In this document: positions 16,516 through 25,071 of the stretch, piece by piece
How the letters are laid out: each line of letters begins with the position of its first letter
Numbering within the stretch: position 1 is the stretch's first letter
Source: JAHEDT01 sp963825615
GTDB lineage: Bacteria > Desulfobacterota > Desulfuromonadia > Desulfuromonadales > BM103
Assembly (NCBI GenBank): GCA_963825615.1
Contig: CAWGTV010000001.1
Coordinates: 682,001-746,000 of the forward strand
DNA: 64,000 nucleotides
Direction: 5' to 3'
The notes under the pieces: model-generated
Databases searched by the model: none
Told to the model about the DNA's origin: nothing
Seen by the model: the letters and a program-made list of their open reading frames with translations, nothing else
Translations under genes and position numbers: made by a program

Positions 16516-17565
16516 TCAGGCATTCGTCAATTTAATCAGGCCCTCAAGCTTGCCCATGGCCAAGCCGTCATCGATTGCGTCACGGGCCTTTTCGAGACCA
16601 TTCTCGACATCTTTAGCAAGTCCAGCCGCGACCAGAGCAAAAGCGGTATTGAGCAGGACAACATCACGCTTCGGCCCGGGTTTCCCCGCCAGGACATCTC
16701 TAACAATCGTGGCATTGGTGACGGCATCACCACCCTGAAGGTCAGCCAGGACACAGCGGCGCAGGCCAAAATCCTCCGGCTCAATCGTCGATAACGTCAC
16801 GGATCCGTCACGAATTTCGCCGATACGGGTCGGACCGGTAAGGGTCACCTCGTCCATGCCATCCAGGCCATGGACAACAAAACCACGACTGCAGCCAAGC
16901 TTGACCAGGACCTTGGCCAAGATTTCAACCAGTTCCTCGGCGTAAACGCCGAGCACTTGACGGTCGGCACCGGCGGGGTTGGTCAAGGGCCCGAGAATGT
17001 TGAAGATCGTCCGGATACCGATTTCCCGGCGCGGTCCGATCGCGTATTTCATTGCACCATGTAGTGCCGGGGCAAAGAGGAAACCGACTCCTACTTGGTG
17101 GATGCATGACTCCACTTGCTGTGGTGTAACATTCAGGTTGACACCCAGCGCCTCCAGCACATCAGCACTGCCGCACGCTGACGAAATACTGCGATTGCCA
17201 TGCTTGGCGACCTTGATGCCACAAGCGGAGACAACAAAAGCGACGGAGGTGGAAATATTAAAGCTCTTTGTGCCACTGCCACCAGTACCGCAGGTATCAA
17301 GGATCGTTTCCCGATCGAGGTTGATCTCTTCCCGGTCGATATCAAGCGCCTTACCGACCCTGATTGGAGTCGCATGATCACGCATGACCCTGGCGGCCCC
17401 GGTTATTTCATCGATCGTCTCACCCTTCATGCGCAGGGCAGTGATGAACGCGCCGACCTGGGCCGGTGTGGCTTCACCGCCCATGACCTGGTTCATCACC
17501 TCGATCATCTCAGTCTCTGTTAGGTCTTGCCCGAGGACAACTTTAGCAATCGCTTCTTTGATCAT
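16516..17565 (-). CDS. trpD: Anthranilate phosphoribosyltransferase
   Basis: A 349-residue protein that transfers phosphoribose from PRPP to anthranilate. The glycine loop DTCGTGGSGTKSFNIST, KHGNRSISSACGSADVLEALG and the GPLTNP motif are all present. It is not fused to the amidotransferase TrpG. The ATG at 17565 is preceded by GGAG-like GGAGTTGCC. Confidence 0.97.
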   Translation of the reverse strand: MIKEAIAKVVLGQDLTETEMIEVMNQVMGGEATPAQVGAFITALRMKGETIDEITGAARVMRDHATPIRVGKALDIDREEINLDRETILDTCGTGGSGTKSFNISTSVAFVVSACGIKVAKHGNRSISSACGSADVLEALGVNLNVTPQQVESCIHQVGVGFLFAPALHGAMKYAIGPRREIGIRTIFNILGPLTNPAGADRQVLGVYAEELVEILAKVLVKLGCSRGFVVHGLDGMDEVTLTGPTRIGEIRDGSVTLSTIEPEDFGLRRCVLADLQGGDAVTNATIVRDVLAGKPGPKRDVVLLNTAFALVAAGLAKDVENGLEKARDAIDDGLAMGKLEGLIKLTNA

Positions 17566-17581
17566 GGCAACTCCAAAAGCT

Positions 17582-17659
17582 GAATACAGATAGAGAGTAT
17601 AGAGAAAATAGAAGGACCCATGTTACAAATGATTCGTTTCTATCCTACATTCTGTATTC
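17582..17659. repeat. Imperfect inverted repeat between trpG and trpD
   Basis: GAATACAGA (17582-17590) is matched by TCTGTATTC (17651-17659), with an inner TAGAA/TTCTA pair at 17609-17613 and 17638-17642. The 78-base, AT-rich element fills most of the trpG-trpD gap. It could fold into a loose hairpin within the trp mRNA or be a miniature inverted-repeat element. Its base composition differs from the GC-rich neighbours. Confidence 0.5.
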
Positions 17660-17665
17660 TGTCTT

Positions 17666-18235
17666 CTACGCCGTCATCTCCAGGAAGTTTCGCAACATAT
17701 CCATGCCGGTTACCGTCAGAATTGATTCAGGATGGAACTGCACGCCCCAGACCGGCAGTTCCCGGTGTCGCAATCCCATGATTTCCCCTTCCTCGGTCCA
17801 GGCGGTAACCTCGAGACATACTGGGAAAGAACTTCGTTCAACCAGCAGCGAGTGATAGCGTGTCGCATCGAAAGGGTTCGGCAAGCCGGCAAAGAGCTCG
17901 CGACCGTCGTGAAAAACCGGGCTGGTCTTGCCGTGCATCAGCCGTCCTGCACGCACGATCCGGCCGCCAAAGGCCTGGCCGATCGACTGATGCCCGAGGC
18001 AAACACCGAGAATCGGCAGCCGGCCGGCAAAATGGGTGATTGCCGCAACCGAAATTCCTGCTTCATTGGGCGTACAGGGCCCTGGCGAGACGACCAGCCT
18101 ATCAGGTTGAAGCTGCGCGATTTCAGCCAGTGTAATCTTGTCGTTGCGATAAACGAGGACCTCTTCGCCCAGTTCGCGCAGGTATTGCACCAGGTTATAA
18201 GTGAAGGAGTCGTAGTTGTCGATCATCAGCAGCAT
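17666..18235 (-). CDS. trpG: Anthranilate synthase glutamine amidotransferase component
   Basis: A 189-residue class I glutaminase (MLLMIDNYDSFTYN start) that supplies ammonia to TrpE. The catalytic Cys is in LGVCLGHQSIGQAF and the His-Glu pair in GVQFHPESI. The start at 18235 is 1 base after the trpE stop, so translation is probably coupled. Such proteins may double as PabA for folate synthesis; no second copy is visible here. Confidence 0.96.
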   Translation of the reverse strand: MLLMIDNYDSFTYNLVQYLRELGEEVLVYRNDKITLAEIAQLQPDRLVVSPGPCTPNEAGISVAAITHFAGRLPILGVCLGHQSIGQAFGGRIVRAGRLMHGKTSPVFHDGRELFAGLPNPFDATRYHSLLVERSSFPVCLEVTAWTEEGEIMGLRHRELPVWGVQFHPESILTVTGMDMLRNFLEMTA

Positions 18236-18236
18236 T

Positions 18237-19718
18237 TCAGTCCAACCCCTGACGCGCCAGTTCGATAGCCAGTTTGACGCCCATCGCCTTGTTGACGGTT
18301 TCCTCATACTCCAATGCCGGATCCGAATCGGCGACGATGCCGGCACCGGCCTGCAGGTGAATGCGGTTCTGGTGAGCCACCAGGGTTCTGATGGCGATGG
18401 CCAGGTCCATATTGCCGTCGAAAGAGATGTAGCCGACCGCACCACCGTAAATTTCACGGCGCACCGATTCGAGCTCCTCGATAATCTCCATGGCACGGAT
18501 CTTCGGGGCACCGCTCAAGGTTCCGGCCGGGAATGTCGCCGCGAACACGTCCAACGCATCATGGCCGGGGAGGAGCCGCCCGCTGACATTGGAAACGATG
18601 TGCATGACATGGGAGTAACGTTCAATCACCATCAATTCGTCGACTTTCACTGAACCGGTGACGCAAACCCTGCCGAGGTCGTTGCGGCCGAGATCAACCA
18701 GCATGATGTGCTCCGCCCGCTCTTTCGGGTCGGCCAGTAACTCCTGTTCGAGATGCTGGTCGGCCTCGGGGCTGATCCCACGCGGCCGGGTTCCGGCAAT
18801 CGGGCGGACCTCGACATGATCTCCCTCTTTGCGGACCAGGACTTCAGGGGAGGCACCGATAACACGGGTGTCGTTGAATTGCAGGTAAAACATGTATGGT
18901 GACGGGTTGATCGTACGCAGAGCCCGGTAAACATCGAACGGAGCAGCGTTTAGGTCGCCGGAAAATCTTTGCGACAGCACCACCTGGATGACATCACCGG
19001 CGCGGATATAATCCTTGCAACGCTCGACGGCGGCTTCGAAATCCGGGCGGCTGAAATTGGATTGCAACTCCCTAGCGGTCACCGCCCAACGCTGCGCGGT
19101 GCGCTCAGGCAAGGGCTTGCGCAACAGAGCAATCATATTGTCAATCCGCTGTACTGCAAGAGCGTAGGAATCTACCGGGTTGTCACCGTCAAGCAGATGG
19201 ACATTGCTGATAACCTTGATCTTCTGCTGCATGTTGTCGAAGATCAACAGGGTCTCGGTGATCAGGAACCAGCTGTCGTAGGCACCTATTTCAGCTTCGT
19301 TGAGAGCGGGTAGGTCCTCGATGTGGCGAACCATGTCATAGCCGAGATAGCCGACGGCGCCCCCGTAAAAACGTGGTAATTCGGGCAGGGATACGGGCTG
19401 ATAAGGAGATAGGAATTTTTTCAGTTCAAGCAGGGGGGCTGCGGTCACACCCGAGGTGACCGACTGGCCGTTTTCCAGAATCTCAAAATACTCACCTCGG
19501 CAGCGAAACGCGCGGCCTGAGCCGACCCCAAGGAAAGAATAACGTGCCCACTTCTCGCCTCCGGCAACACTTTCCAACAAAAAGGCACTTTGCCGGTCAT
19601 CAATCTTGCAGAAGGCCGAAACAGGGGTCTCCATGTCTGCGAGGATTTCCCTGTAGACCGGAATCAGATTACCCTTGCGCGCCAGCTTTATAAACTCTTC
19701 ACGGGATGGGGAATACAT
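18237..19718 (-). CDS. trpE: Anthranilate synthase component I
   Basis: A 493-residue chorismate-using enzyme, the committed and tryptophan-inhibited step. The N-terminal AFLLESVAGGEKWARYSF carries the LLES feedback motif. The catalytic half includes IAGTRPRG, ERAEHIMLVDLGRNDLGRV and GTLSGAPKIRAMEIIEELE. It is the first gene of the trp operon, with AAGGAAATGGC before the ATG and a promoter about 30 bases upstream. Confidence 0.97.
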   Translation of the reverse strand: MYSPSREEFIKLARKGNLIPVYREILADMETPVSAFCKIDDRQSAFLLESVAGGEKWARYSFLGVGSGRAFRCRGEYFEILENGQSVTSGVTAAPLLELKKFLSPYQPVSLPELPRFYGGAVGYLGYDMVRHIEDLPALNEAEIGAYDSWFLITETLLIFDNMQQKIKVISNVHLLDGDNPVDSYALAVQRIDNMIALLRKPLPERTAQRWAVTARELQSNFSRPDFEAAVERCKDYIRAGDVIQVVLSQRFSGDLNAAPFDVYRALRTINPSPYMFYLQFNDTRVIGASPEVLVRKEGDHVEVRPIAGTRPRGISPEADQHLEQELLADPKERAEHIMLVDLGRNDLGRVCVTGSVKVDELMVIERYSHVMHIVSNVSGRLLPGHDALDVFAATFPAGTLSGAPKIRAMEIIEELESVRREIYGGAVGYISFDGNMDLAIAIRTLVAHQNRIHLQAGAGIVADSDPALEYEETVNKAMGVKLAIELARQGLD

Positions 19719-19746
19719 GCCATTTCCTTACGGGATTAACCGAGTT

Positions 19747-19775
19747 AAAGTAGCATGAAGACTCGTAAATGGCAA
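19747..19775 (-). promoter_or_regulatory. trp operon promoter
   Basis: Minus-strand reading: -35 TTGCCA (19775-19770), 17-nt spacer, -10 TACTTT (19752-19747). The inferred start leaves only about 20-25 nt before the trpE ATG, too short for a leader peptide or attenuator. Control must therefore act at initiation or elsewhere. Confidence 0.65.
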
Positions 19776-19805
19776 GGAAAGCGGAGTGTATCGGCCAATA
19801 AATGA

Positions 19806-19834
19806 TTGACCGAAAATTGCTGGCTTGGTATGCA
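19806..19834 (+). promoter_or_regulatory. Promoter for the FKBP gene, divergent from trpE
   Basis: TTGACC (19806-19811), 17-nt spacer and TATGCA (19829-19834) point towards the plus-strand FKBP gene. It lies back-to-back with the trp promoter, about 30 bases apart. Confidence 0.55.
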
Positions 19835-19899
19835 TACCCTAATCAAGACCTTACAGTAGAGGTCACATGGTTTTGTCAACCTGTAGCCAAGGAGAGCAA

Positions 19900-20343
19900 A
19901 TGATACGCGCAGCAAAAACGGATACGGTCAAGGTCCATTACATCGGACGATTGAGTGACGGCACGGTTTTCGACAAATCGCCCGACGACCGCCCCTTGCA
20001 TTTCATACTCGGTCGTCAAGAAGTGATCGCCGGTTTTGACGATGCGGTTGAAGGGATGTATCAGGGTGAGACGAAGACGGTGATCATCCCCTGCGAACAG
20101 GCCTACGGGCGCAGCAACCCGAAACTGCTTGAACAGGTCGACCGCAGTGTCGTCGGTGAAGATGTGGAACTCCAAGTTGGTGGACAACTTGAAGTCACCA
20201 ACCATGACGGCAGCGTCTTCTACGTGATGGTCAAGGAGATCATCGACAATCAGGTCACCCTCGACGCCAACCACCCTCTGGCCGACAAAGAGCTGACCTT
20301 CGAGATCAAGCTGCTCGAAGTCGAGAAATCCGCGAACAAGTAA
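19900..20343 (+). CDS. FKBP-type peptidyl-prolyl isomerase, SlyD-like
   Basis: A 147-residue protein. I chose the ATG at 19900 because AAGGAGAGCAA lies just before it; the upstream ATG at 19867 lacks such a site. The FKBP core (VKVHYIGRLSDGTVFDKS, GMYQGETKTVIIP) is interrupted by an insert-in-flap chaperone domain (about residues 70-120, AYGRSNPKLLEQVD), as in SlyD/SlpA. It lacks the His-rich metal tail of E. coli SlyD. The protein probably isomerises prolyl bonds and chaperones unfolded chains. It is the only supported plus-strand gene in the window. Confidence 0.92.
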   Translation: MIRAAKTDTVKVHYIGRLSDGTVFDKSPDDRPLHFILGRQEVIAGFDDAVEGMYQGETKTVIIPCEQAYGRSNPKLLEQVDRSVVGEDVELQVGGQLEVTNHDGSVFYVMVKEIIDNQVTLDANHPLADKELTFEIKLLEVEKSANK

Positions 20344-20360
20344 ACACAAAGAACAAACAG

Positions 20361-20393
20361 AAGAAGGGCGGGATATCATATCCCGCCCTTCTT
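20361..20393. terminator. Bidirectional terminator between the FKBP gene and rplQ
   Basis: A 14-bp GC-rich stem (AAGAAGGGCGGGAT at 20361-20374, ATCCCGCCCTTCTT at 20380-20393) sits between two convergent genes. On the plus strand CTTGTTTAT follows; on the minus strand CTGTTTG. It ends both the FKBP transcript and the alpha operon. Confidence 0.85.
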
Positions 20394-20420
20394 GTTTATA
20401 CCTTATTTATCGCTGAAGAA

Positions 20421-20924
20421 CTACTTCTCTTCAGGGGTCTCTACGGCAGGTGCGTCCTCTGCGACGGGAGCGTCCTCTGCAGCAGGGGCTTCTACAACCG
20501 GTGCGGCTACGGCAGGCTTCGCCGCCACTTTTACCGGGACCTTTTTCTTCTTCGGCTTGGCGGTAAACGACTCTTCAACCAACTCGATAATCGAGAGGGC
20601 GGCGTTGTCACCGGCACGATGACCCAGCTTGATAATTCGCGTGTAACCACCAGGGCGTTCAGCGTAGCGCGGGGCAATGGTTTCAAACAGCTTGTCAACC
20701 GTTTTCTTGTCACGCACCACCTGAAGCACTAGACGACGGGAATGAAGATCACCACGGCTTGCAATCGTGATCAGCTTCTCGGCCATTTTTCGCAGTTCCT
20801 TGGCGCGAGCATCCGTAGTGGTGATTTTCTCGGTATCAAAAAAAGAGGTCACCATGTTGCGCATCATGGCTGTACGGTGACTGGTGTTGCGGCCCAGCCG
20901 CTTACCGGATTTTCTATGGCGCAT
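20421..20924 (-). CDS. rplQ: 50S ribosomal protein L17 with acidic tail
   Basis: A 167-residue protein; the conserved L17 core (MRHRKSGKRLGRNTSHRTA to about residue 120) is near the peptide exit tunnel. A C-terminal Ala/Pro/Glu-rich tail of about 40 residues (VEAPAAEDAPVAEDAPAVE) is added. It is the last gene of the alpha operon, followed by the terminator at 20361-20393. Confidence 0.96.
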   Translation of the reverse strand: MRHRKSGKRLGRNTSHRTAMMRNMVTSFFDTEKITTTDARAKELRKMAEKLITIASRGDLHSRRLVLQVVRDKKTVDKLFETIAPRYAERPGGYTRIIKLGHRAGDNAALSIIELVEESFTAKPKKKKVPVKVAAKPAVAAPVVEAPAAEDAPVAEDAPAVETPEEK

Positions 20925-20971
20925 CGATATCAGGTCCTTTCTCTAAAAAACATTCCGGCAGGGGCAGCACC

Positions 20972-21991
20972 CTAGATTTCTTCATCGCTCTTTTCGATCA
21001 TCTTCAGATATTCAGGATCCGGGAAGCCATCGAATGACAGCCCAAGGGTCAGCCCCATTTCGGAAAGAATGTCTTTGATCTCGTTAAGTGATTTACGACC
21101 GAAATTCTGTGTTTTCAACATTTCCGCCTCGGATTTCTGCACGAGTTCACCGATCAGACGGATATTGGCGTTTTTCAAGCAATTTGCACTACGCACCGAC
21201 AGTTCAAGCTCATCGACACGGCGGTAAAGGTTTTCATTGATTGGCTGCCGGGCACCTTCGGTCTCATCACTGGCCTGCGGTTCGAGCGCTTCGTCGAAGT
21301 TGATGAAGAGCTGCACCTGCTCCTTGACGATCTTGGCGGCATAGGCCAAGGCGTCATCAGGCTTGACACTACCGTCAGTGTGGAGTTCCAGAACCAGCTT
21401 GTCGTAATCAGTTACCTGTCCCACGCGGGCGTTGCTCACCGTGAAATTCACCTTCTTGATCGGTGAGAACAGGGCATCGATAGGGATAGTCCCGACGGGC
21501 GCTTTTTCGTCACGATTGCGCTCTGCCGGGCCGTAACCTTTACCCATGGCAACCACCATATCCATTTCGATGTCGGCTTCCTTGCCACAGGTCGCGATGT
21601 AATGCTCCGGGTTCAAAATCTCAACATTCGAATCAGTAATGATATCACCAGCCTTAATGACACCGGCACCTTTTTTGACGATTCGGATATTACGAGATTC
21701 ATGACCATGCAGTTTGATCAGGACACCCTTCAAATTAAGGATTATGTCCGTCACATCTTCCGTCACCCCGGGCACAGTGGAAAATTCATGTAGAACACCC
21801 TTGATGCGAATCGAGGTTATTGCCGCCCCCTGCAGCGAGGAGAGCAGAACCCGGCGCAGGGCATTGCCCATGGTTGTACCGAAGCCACGTTCAAATGGTT
21901 CCGCTGTATACTTGCCGTAAGTGGCTGTCAGCGAATCGGTATCAACCTGGAGGCGCTTGGGCTTGATCAGTTCTCTCCAGTTTTTATACAT
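20972..21991 (-). CDS. rpoA: RNA polymerase alpha subunit
   Basis: A 339-residue protein. The N-terminal dimerisation domain (residues 1-235, GTTMGNALRRVLLSSL) nucleates polymerase assembly. The C-terminal domain (about 255-325, ELSVRSANCLKNANI, KTQNFGRKSLNEIKDIL) contacts UP elements and activators. The arrangement rpsD-rpoA-rplQ is the standard alpha operon. Confidence 0.98.
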   Translation of the reverse strand: MYKNWRELIKPKRLQVDTDSLTATYGKYTAEPFERGFGTTMGNALRRVLLSSLQGAAITSIRIKGVLHEFSTVPGVTEDVTDIILNLKGVLIKLHGHESRNIRIVKKGAGVIKAGDIITDSNVEILNPEHYIATCGKEADIEMDMVVAMGKGYGPAERNRDEKAPVGTIPIDALFSPIKKVNFTVSNARVGQVTDYDKLVLELHTDGSVKPDDALAYAAKIVKEQVQLFINFDEALEPQASDETEGARQPINENLYRRVDELELSVRSANCLKNANIRLIGELVQKSEAEMLKTQNFGRKSLNEIKDILSEMGLTLGLSFDGFPDPEYLKMIEKSDEEI

Positions 21992-22046
21992 GCGAATCCT
22001 CCGTCATGAGGTTGCTTTGTAAAATATAAACCGCCGGAATGGCCGG

Positions 22047-22676
22047 TTACTTCGAATACAGTTCGACGATCAGGTGTTCCTGGAAGCTCGGCGTCGTCAT
22101 CTCGGCGCGGACCGGCAAGGTCTTGACTGTCCCTTGGAATGCATCGCGGGTCAATTCCACCCAGGACGGGAGACCACGACGCATCACACCATCGAGAGCT
22201 TCATTGATGCGGACAATCTTGCGGCTCTTTTCGCGCAGTTCGACAACATCGCCGGGGCGTACGAGGTACGACGGGATGTTCACCTTGCGGCCGTTGACCA
22301 CAAAATGATTGTGGCGAACCAGTTGACGCGCTTCGTTGCGTGACGTTGCAAAGCCCATCCGGTAGACCATACTGTCAAGACGACGCTCAAGCAGAATCAG
22401 CAGATTTTCACCGGTCACACCCTTCATACGGTCAGCTCTGACGAAATAGTCGCGGAATTGCTTCTCAAGCAGGCCATAGGTCCGCTTGACTCTCTGTTTC
22501 TCGCGCAACTGAGTGCCGTAATCGGAAACCTTGATACGACCCTGGCCATGCTGACCGGGGGCATAGTTACGACGTTCAAGGGCACATTTGTCCGTGTAGC
22601 AACGGTCACCCTTGAGGAACAGCTTCATATTTTCCCGCCGGCACATACGGCAAACGGGTCCAGTGTGTCTCGCCAA
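22047..22676 (-). CDS. rpsD: 30S ribosomal protein S4
   Basis: A 209-residue primary 16S rRNA binder with an S4 RNA-binding domain (RLDSMVYRMGFATSRNEARQ). The N-terminal CRMCRRENMKLFLKGDRCY retains a four-Cys zinc-binding arrangement, the C+ form of S4. In other bacteria S4 represses the alpha operon by binding its mRNA. Confidence 0.98.
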   Translation of the reverse strand: MARHTGPVCRMCRRENMKLFLKGDRCYTDKCALERRNYAPGQHGQGRIKVSDYGTQLREKQRVKRTYGLLEKQFRDYFVRADRMKGVTGENLLILLERRLDSMVYRMGFATSRNEARQLVRHNHFVVNGRKVNIPSYLVRPGDVVELREKSRKIVRINEALDGVMRRGLPSWVELTRDAFQGTVKTLPVRAEMTTPSFQEHLIVELYSK

Positions 22677-22698
22677 CGCTCGTCCTCCTTATAACTGG

Positions 22699-23091
22699 TT
22701 AGACTCTTCTACGCTTGGGTGGACGGCACCCGTTATGCGGTATCGGAGTGACATCCTTGATCATGGTGATGGTCAGGCCGACCGCTTGCAGGGCTCGCAG
22801 CGCAGACTCACGTCCTGAGCCGGGCCCTTTGACCCAAACTTCAACACTGCGCAAACCGTGCTCCTGGGCCTTCTTCGCGGCATCTTCAGCAGCCATCTGG
22901 GCAGCAAAAGGGGTGCTTTTGCGGCTGCCCTTGAAACCCTTGGAGCCCGAGGTGCACCAGGAAATTACGTTGCCGGCCACATCTGTGATCGTAACGATCG
23001 TGTTGTTGAACGTCGCCTGAATATGGGCAATGCCATTCGGCACATTCTTCTTCTCAACTTTTTTGCGTACGCGTTTACCAGGCTTGGCCAT
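22699..23091 (-). CDS. rpsK: 30S ribosomal protein S11
   Basis: 130 residues; the conserved IAHIQATFNNTIVTITD and the C-terminal TPIPHNGCRPPKRRRV are present. S11 forms part of the platform near the mRNA exit. It is packed 11 bases after rpsM. Confidence 0.98.
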   Translation of the reverse strand: MAKPGKRVRKKVEKKNVPNGIAHIQATFNNTIVTITDVAGNVISWCTSGSKGFKGSRKSTPFAAQMAAEDAAKKAQEHGLRSVEVWVKGPGSGRESALRALQAVGLTITMIKDVTPIPHNGCRPPKRRRV

Positions 23092-23102
23092 GGTTCCTCC
23101 TG

Positions 23103-23471
23103 TTACTTCTTCTTACCGGCGACGGTTTTGCGCGGGCCCTTGCGGGTTCTGGCATTCGTCTTGGTTTTCTGTCCACGCACCGGCAAACCACGACGGTGAC
23201 GCAGACCACGATAACAGCCGAGGTCCATGAGTCGCTTGATGTTCATAGTCACATCGCGACGCAGGTCACCCTCAACCTTGAATTCGCTGTCAATAACCTT
23301 ACGGATCTTGGCTACTTCTTCCTCAGTCAAGTCATCCGAACGGGTATTGAAATCAACACCGGCCTTAGACAGGATCACCTGAGAGCTAGAGCGCCCGACA
23401 CCGTAGATGTAGGTCAGGGCAACTTCAATCCGTTTGTTCCTAGGTAAATCAATACCAGCAATACGAGCCAA
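23103..23471 (-). CDS. rpsM: 30S ribosomal protein S13
   Basis: 122 residues starting MARIAGIDLPRNKRIEV, with the YRGLRHRRGLPVRGQKTK motif and a basic tail that contacts P-site tRNA. First of rpsM-rpsK-rpsD-rpoA-rplQ. Confidence 0.98.
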   Translation of the reverse strand: MARIAGIDLPRNKRIEVALTYIYGVGRSSSQVILSKAGVDFNTRSDDLTEEEVAKIRKVIDSEFKVEGDLRRDVTMNIKRLMDLGCYRGLRHRRGLPVRGQKTKTNARTRKGPRKTVAGKKK

Positions 23472-23492
23472 TGTCCGGTCCTCCTAAAATGC

Positions 23493-23606
23493 TTAACCTT
23501 GTCTCTGTTTATGCTTGGGATTTTCACAGATAATTCTGAGAACACCCTTGCGCTTGATTACTTTGCACTTGTCACAAATGGCTTTAACTGATGCGCGGAC
23601 TTTCAT
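23493..23606 (-). CDS. rpmJ: 50S ribosomal protein L36
   Basis: A 37-residue protein read from the ATG at 23606: MKVRASVKAICDKCKVIKR, then CENPKHKQRQG. The CDKC and C-x4-H residues are the zinc ribbon of the C+ form of L36. It lies between map and rpsM, and infA, which often sits here, is absent. Confidence 0.96.
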   Translation of the reverse strand: MKVRASVKAICDKCKVIKRKGVLRIICENPKHKQRQG

Positions 23607-23660
23607 GTTTCTTTCCTTTAAACCTTGCCGATAAAGAACCGACGGGGTTCGCCTCGACTT

Positions 23661-24407
23661 TCAGACCCTGGTCAGAATTTCCGGGCCGTTATCAGTGATG
23701 GCTACTGTATGTTCGAAATGGGCCGACCGCCTGCCATCCTGCGTTACTGCAGTCCACCCGTCTTCCAGTATTTTGACACCGGGCAGTCCGGCGTTGATCA
23801 TCGGCTCTATGGCCAGGGTCATGCCGGGTTTCAGACGCGGACCCTGCCCTGCTTGCCCGTAATTCGGTATCTGTGGCGCCTCATGCAGGTTACGGCCGAT
23901 GCCATGTCCGACGAATTCGCGGACCACGCTGAAACCTAGCGGTTCTACCCAAGACTGAACAGCGTGCGAAATATCTGACAAGCGGCCGTTCGGAACTGAC
24001 TTTTCTATGGCTCGCTGCAGTGATTCGCGCGTTGCCGTAACGAGTCGCTGCGTTTCATCATCCAACCCGCCTACGGCGACGGTAATTGCTGAATCTCCAT
24101 AATACCCCTTATAGAGGACACCAAAGTCTATGCTGAGGATGTCACCCTCCTGCAAGGGGGTGTTATCGGGGAAACCGTGAACAATCCGATCGTTCGGCGA
24201 GGAACAGATGGCATACGGAAAACCACCATATCCTTTGAATGCCGGCTTGCCGCCCTGGCGCTGGCATTCTTTCTCAGCCAAGCGATCCAGTTCCGCCGTA
24301 GTCACGCCGGGGAGGATCCGGCTTTCGAGCAGGGCCAGCGTTTCCGCGACAATTCGCCCCGCAGCGCGCATTTTGTCGAGCTCTGCCGGGCTTTTAAGTA
24401 CTATCAC
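23661..24407 (-). CDS. map: Methionine aminopeptidase, type I
   Basis: A 248-residue metalloprotease that removes the initiator methionine. The start is the GTG at 24407, 1 base after the adk stop; a longer frame into adk is rejected because it would reach through adk. Metal ligands are visible as DFGV (within ILSIDFGVLYKGYYGDSA), GHGIGRNLHEAPQIPN and EPMIN. Size fits the plain type Ia form. Confidence 0.95.
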   Translation of the reverse strand: MIVLKSPAELDKMRAAGRIVAETLALLESRILPGVTTAELDRLAEKECQRQGGKPAFKGYGGFPYAICSSPNDRIVHGFPDNTPLQEGDILSIDFGVLYKGYYGDSAITVAVGGLDDETQRLVTATRESLQRAIEKSVPNGRLSDISHAVQSWVEPLGFSVVREFVGHGIGRNLHEAPQIPNYGQAGQGPRLKPGMTLAIEPMINAGLPGVKILEDGWTAVTQDGRRSAHFEHTVAITDNGPEILTRV

Positions 24408-24408
24408 T

Positions 24409-25056
24409 TTAGCTCGCCTGTAGCAGCGACAGCATTTTTTCCTGAACCTGCGGAATCGGCTGCATCCCGTCAAGCTCCATCAGTACACCGGTTCCCCGAT
24501 AGTAGCTGATCAAAGGGGCTGTCTGTTCTGCATAGACCTGCAATCGCCTGCGAATCGTCTCTTCCTGGTCATCATCACGCTGGAACAGCTCACCACCGCA
24601 GGCATCACAAACCCCGGCTTGCAACGAGGGGTCGAAAATCACGTGATAGCCACGGCCACAGTTCCTGCAGGTGCGCCGTCCTGTCAAACGCTCGATCAGT
24701 GCTTCCGCGTCCACCTTGAGCGAGATAACCCGATCGAGGTCTTTGCCCATCTCCTGAAGACTCGCCTGCAGAGCATCAGCCTGGGCAACCGTGCGCGGGA
24801 AACCGTCCAGGATAAACCCTTTGTTGCAATCAGTTTGCTGCAGACGGTCCCTGACAATCCCGACCACAACCTCATCGGGAACCAGCCCACCGGCATCCAT
24901 GAATGCCTTGGCCTTCTGCCCCATCGGGGTGCCGTCTTTGACTGCAGCCCGCAGGATGTCGCCAGTGGAGATTTGCGGAATCGAAAACTTTTCCGTCAAC
25001 ATCTTGGCCTGGGTTCCCTTGCCGGCTCCAGGAGGTCCGAGAAGAATCAGTTTCAT
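24409..25056 (-). CDS. adk: Adenylate kinase, zinc-lid form
   Basis: A 215-residue enzyme interconverting ATP+AMP and 2 ADP. The P-loop is GPPGAGKGT (residues 7-15), the AMP-binding segment follows ISTGDILRAAV, and DGFPRT is present. The LID domain carries CRNC and CDAC, a structural zinc site. The gene order secY-adk-map is standard. Confidence 0.97.
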   Translation of the reverse strand: MKLILLGPPGAGKGTQAKMLTEKFSIPQISTGDILRAAVKDGTPMGQKAKAFMDAGGLVPDEVVVGIVRDRLQQTDCNKGFILDGFPRTVAQADALQASLQEMGKDLDRVISLKVDAEALIERLTGRRTCRNCGRGYHVIFDPSLQAGVCDACGGELFQRDDDQEETIRRRLQVYAEQTAPLISYYRGTGVLMELDGMQPIPQVQEKMLSLLQAS

Positions 25057-25071
25057 CAGAACTGCCCTCGA

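Noticed and set aside
24408..24473. A longer map start reaching into adk
   Set aside because: The additional residues are a shifted reading of the adk 3' end; the GTG right after the adk stop gives the family-typical N-terminus.
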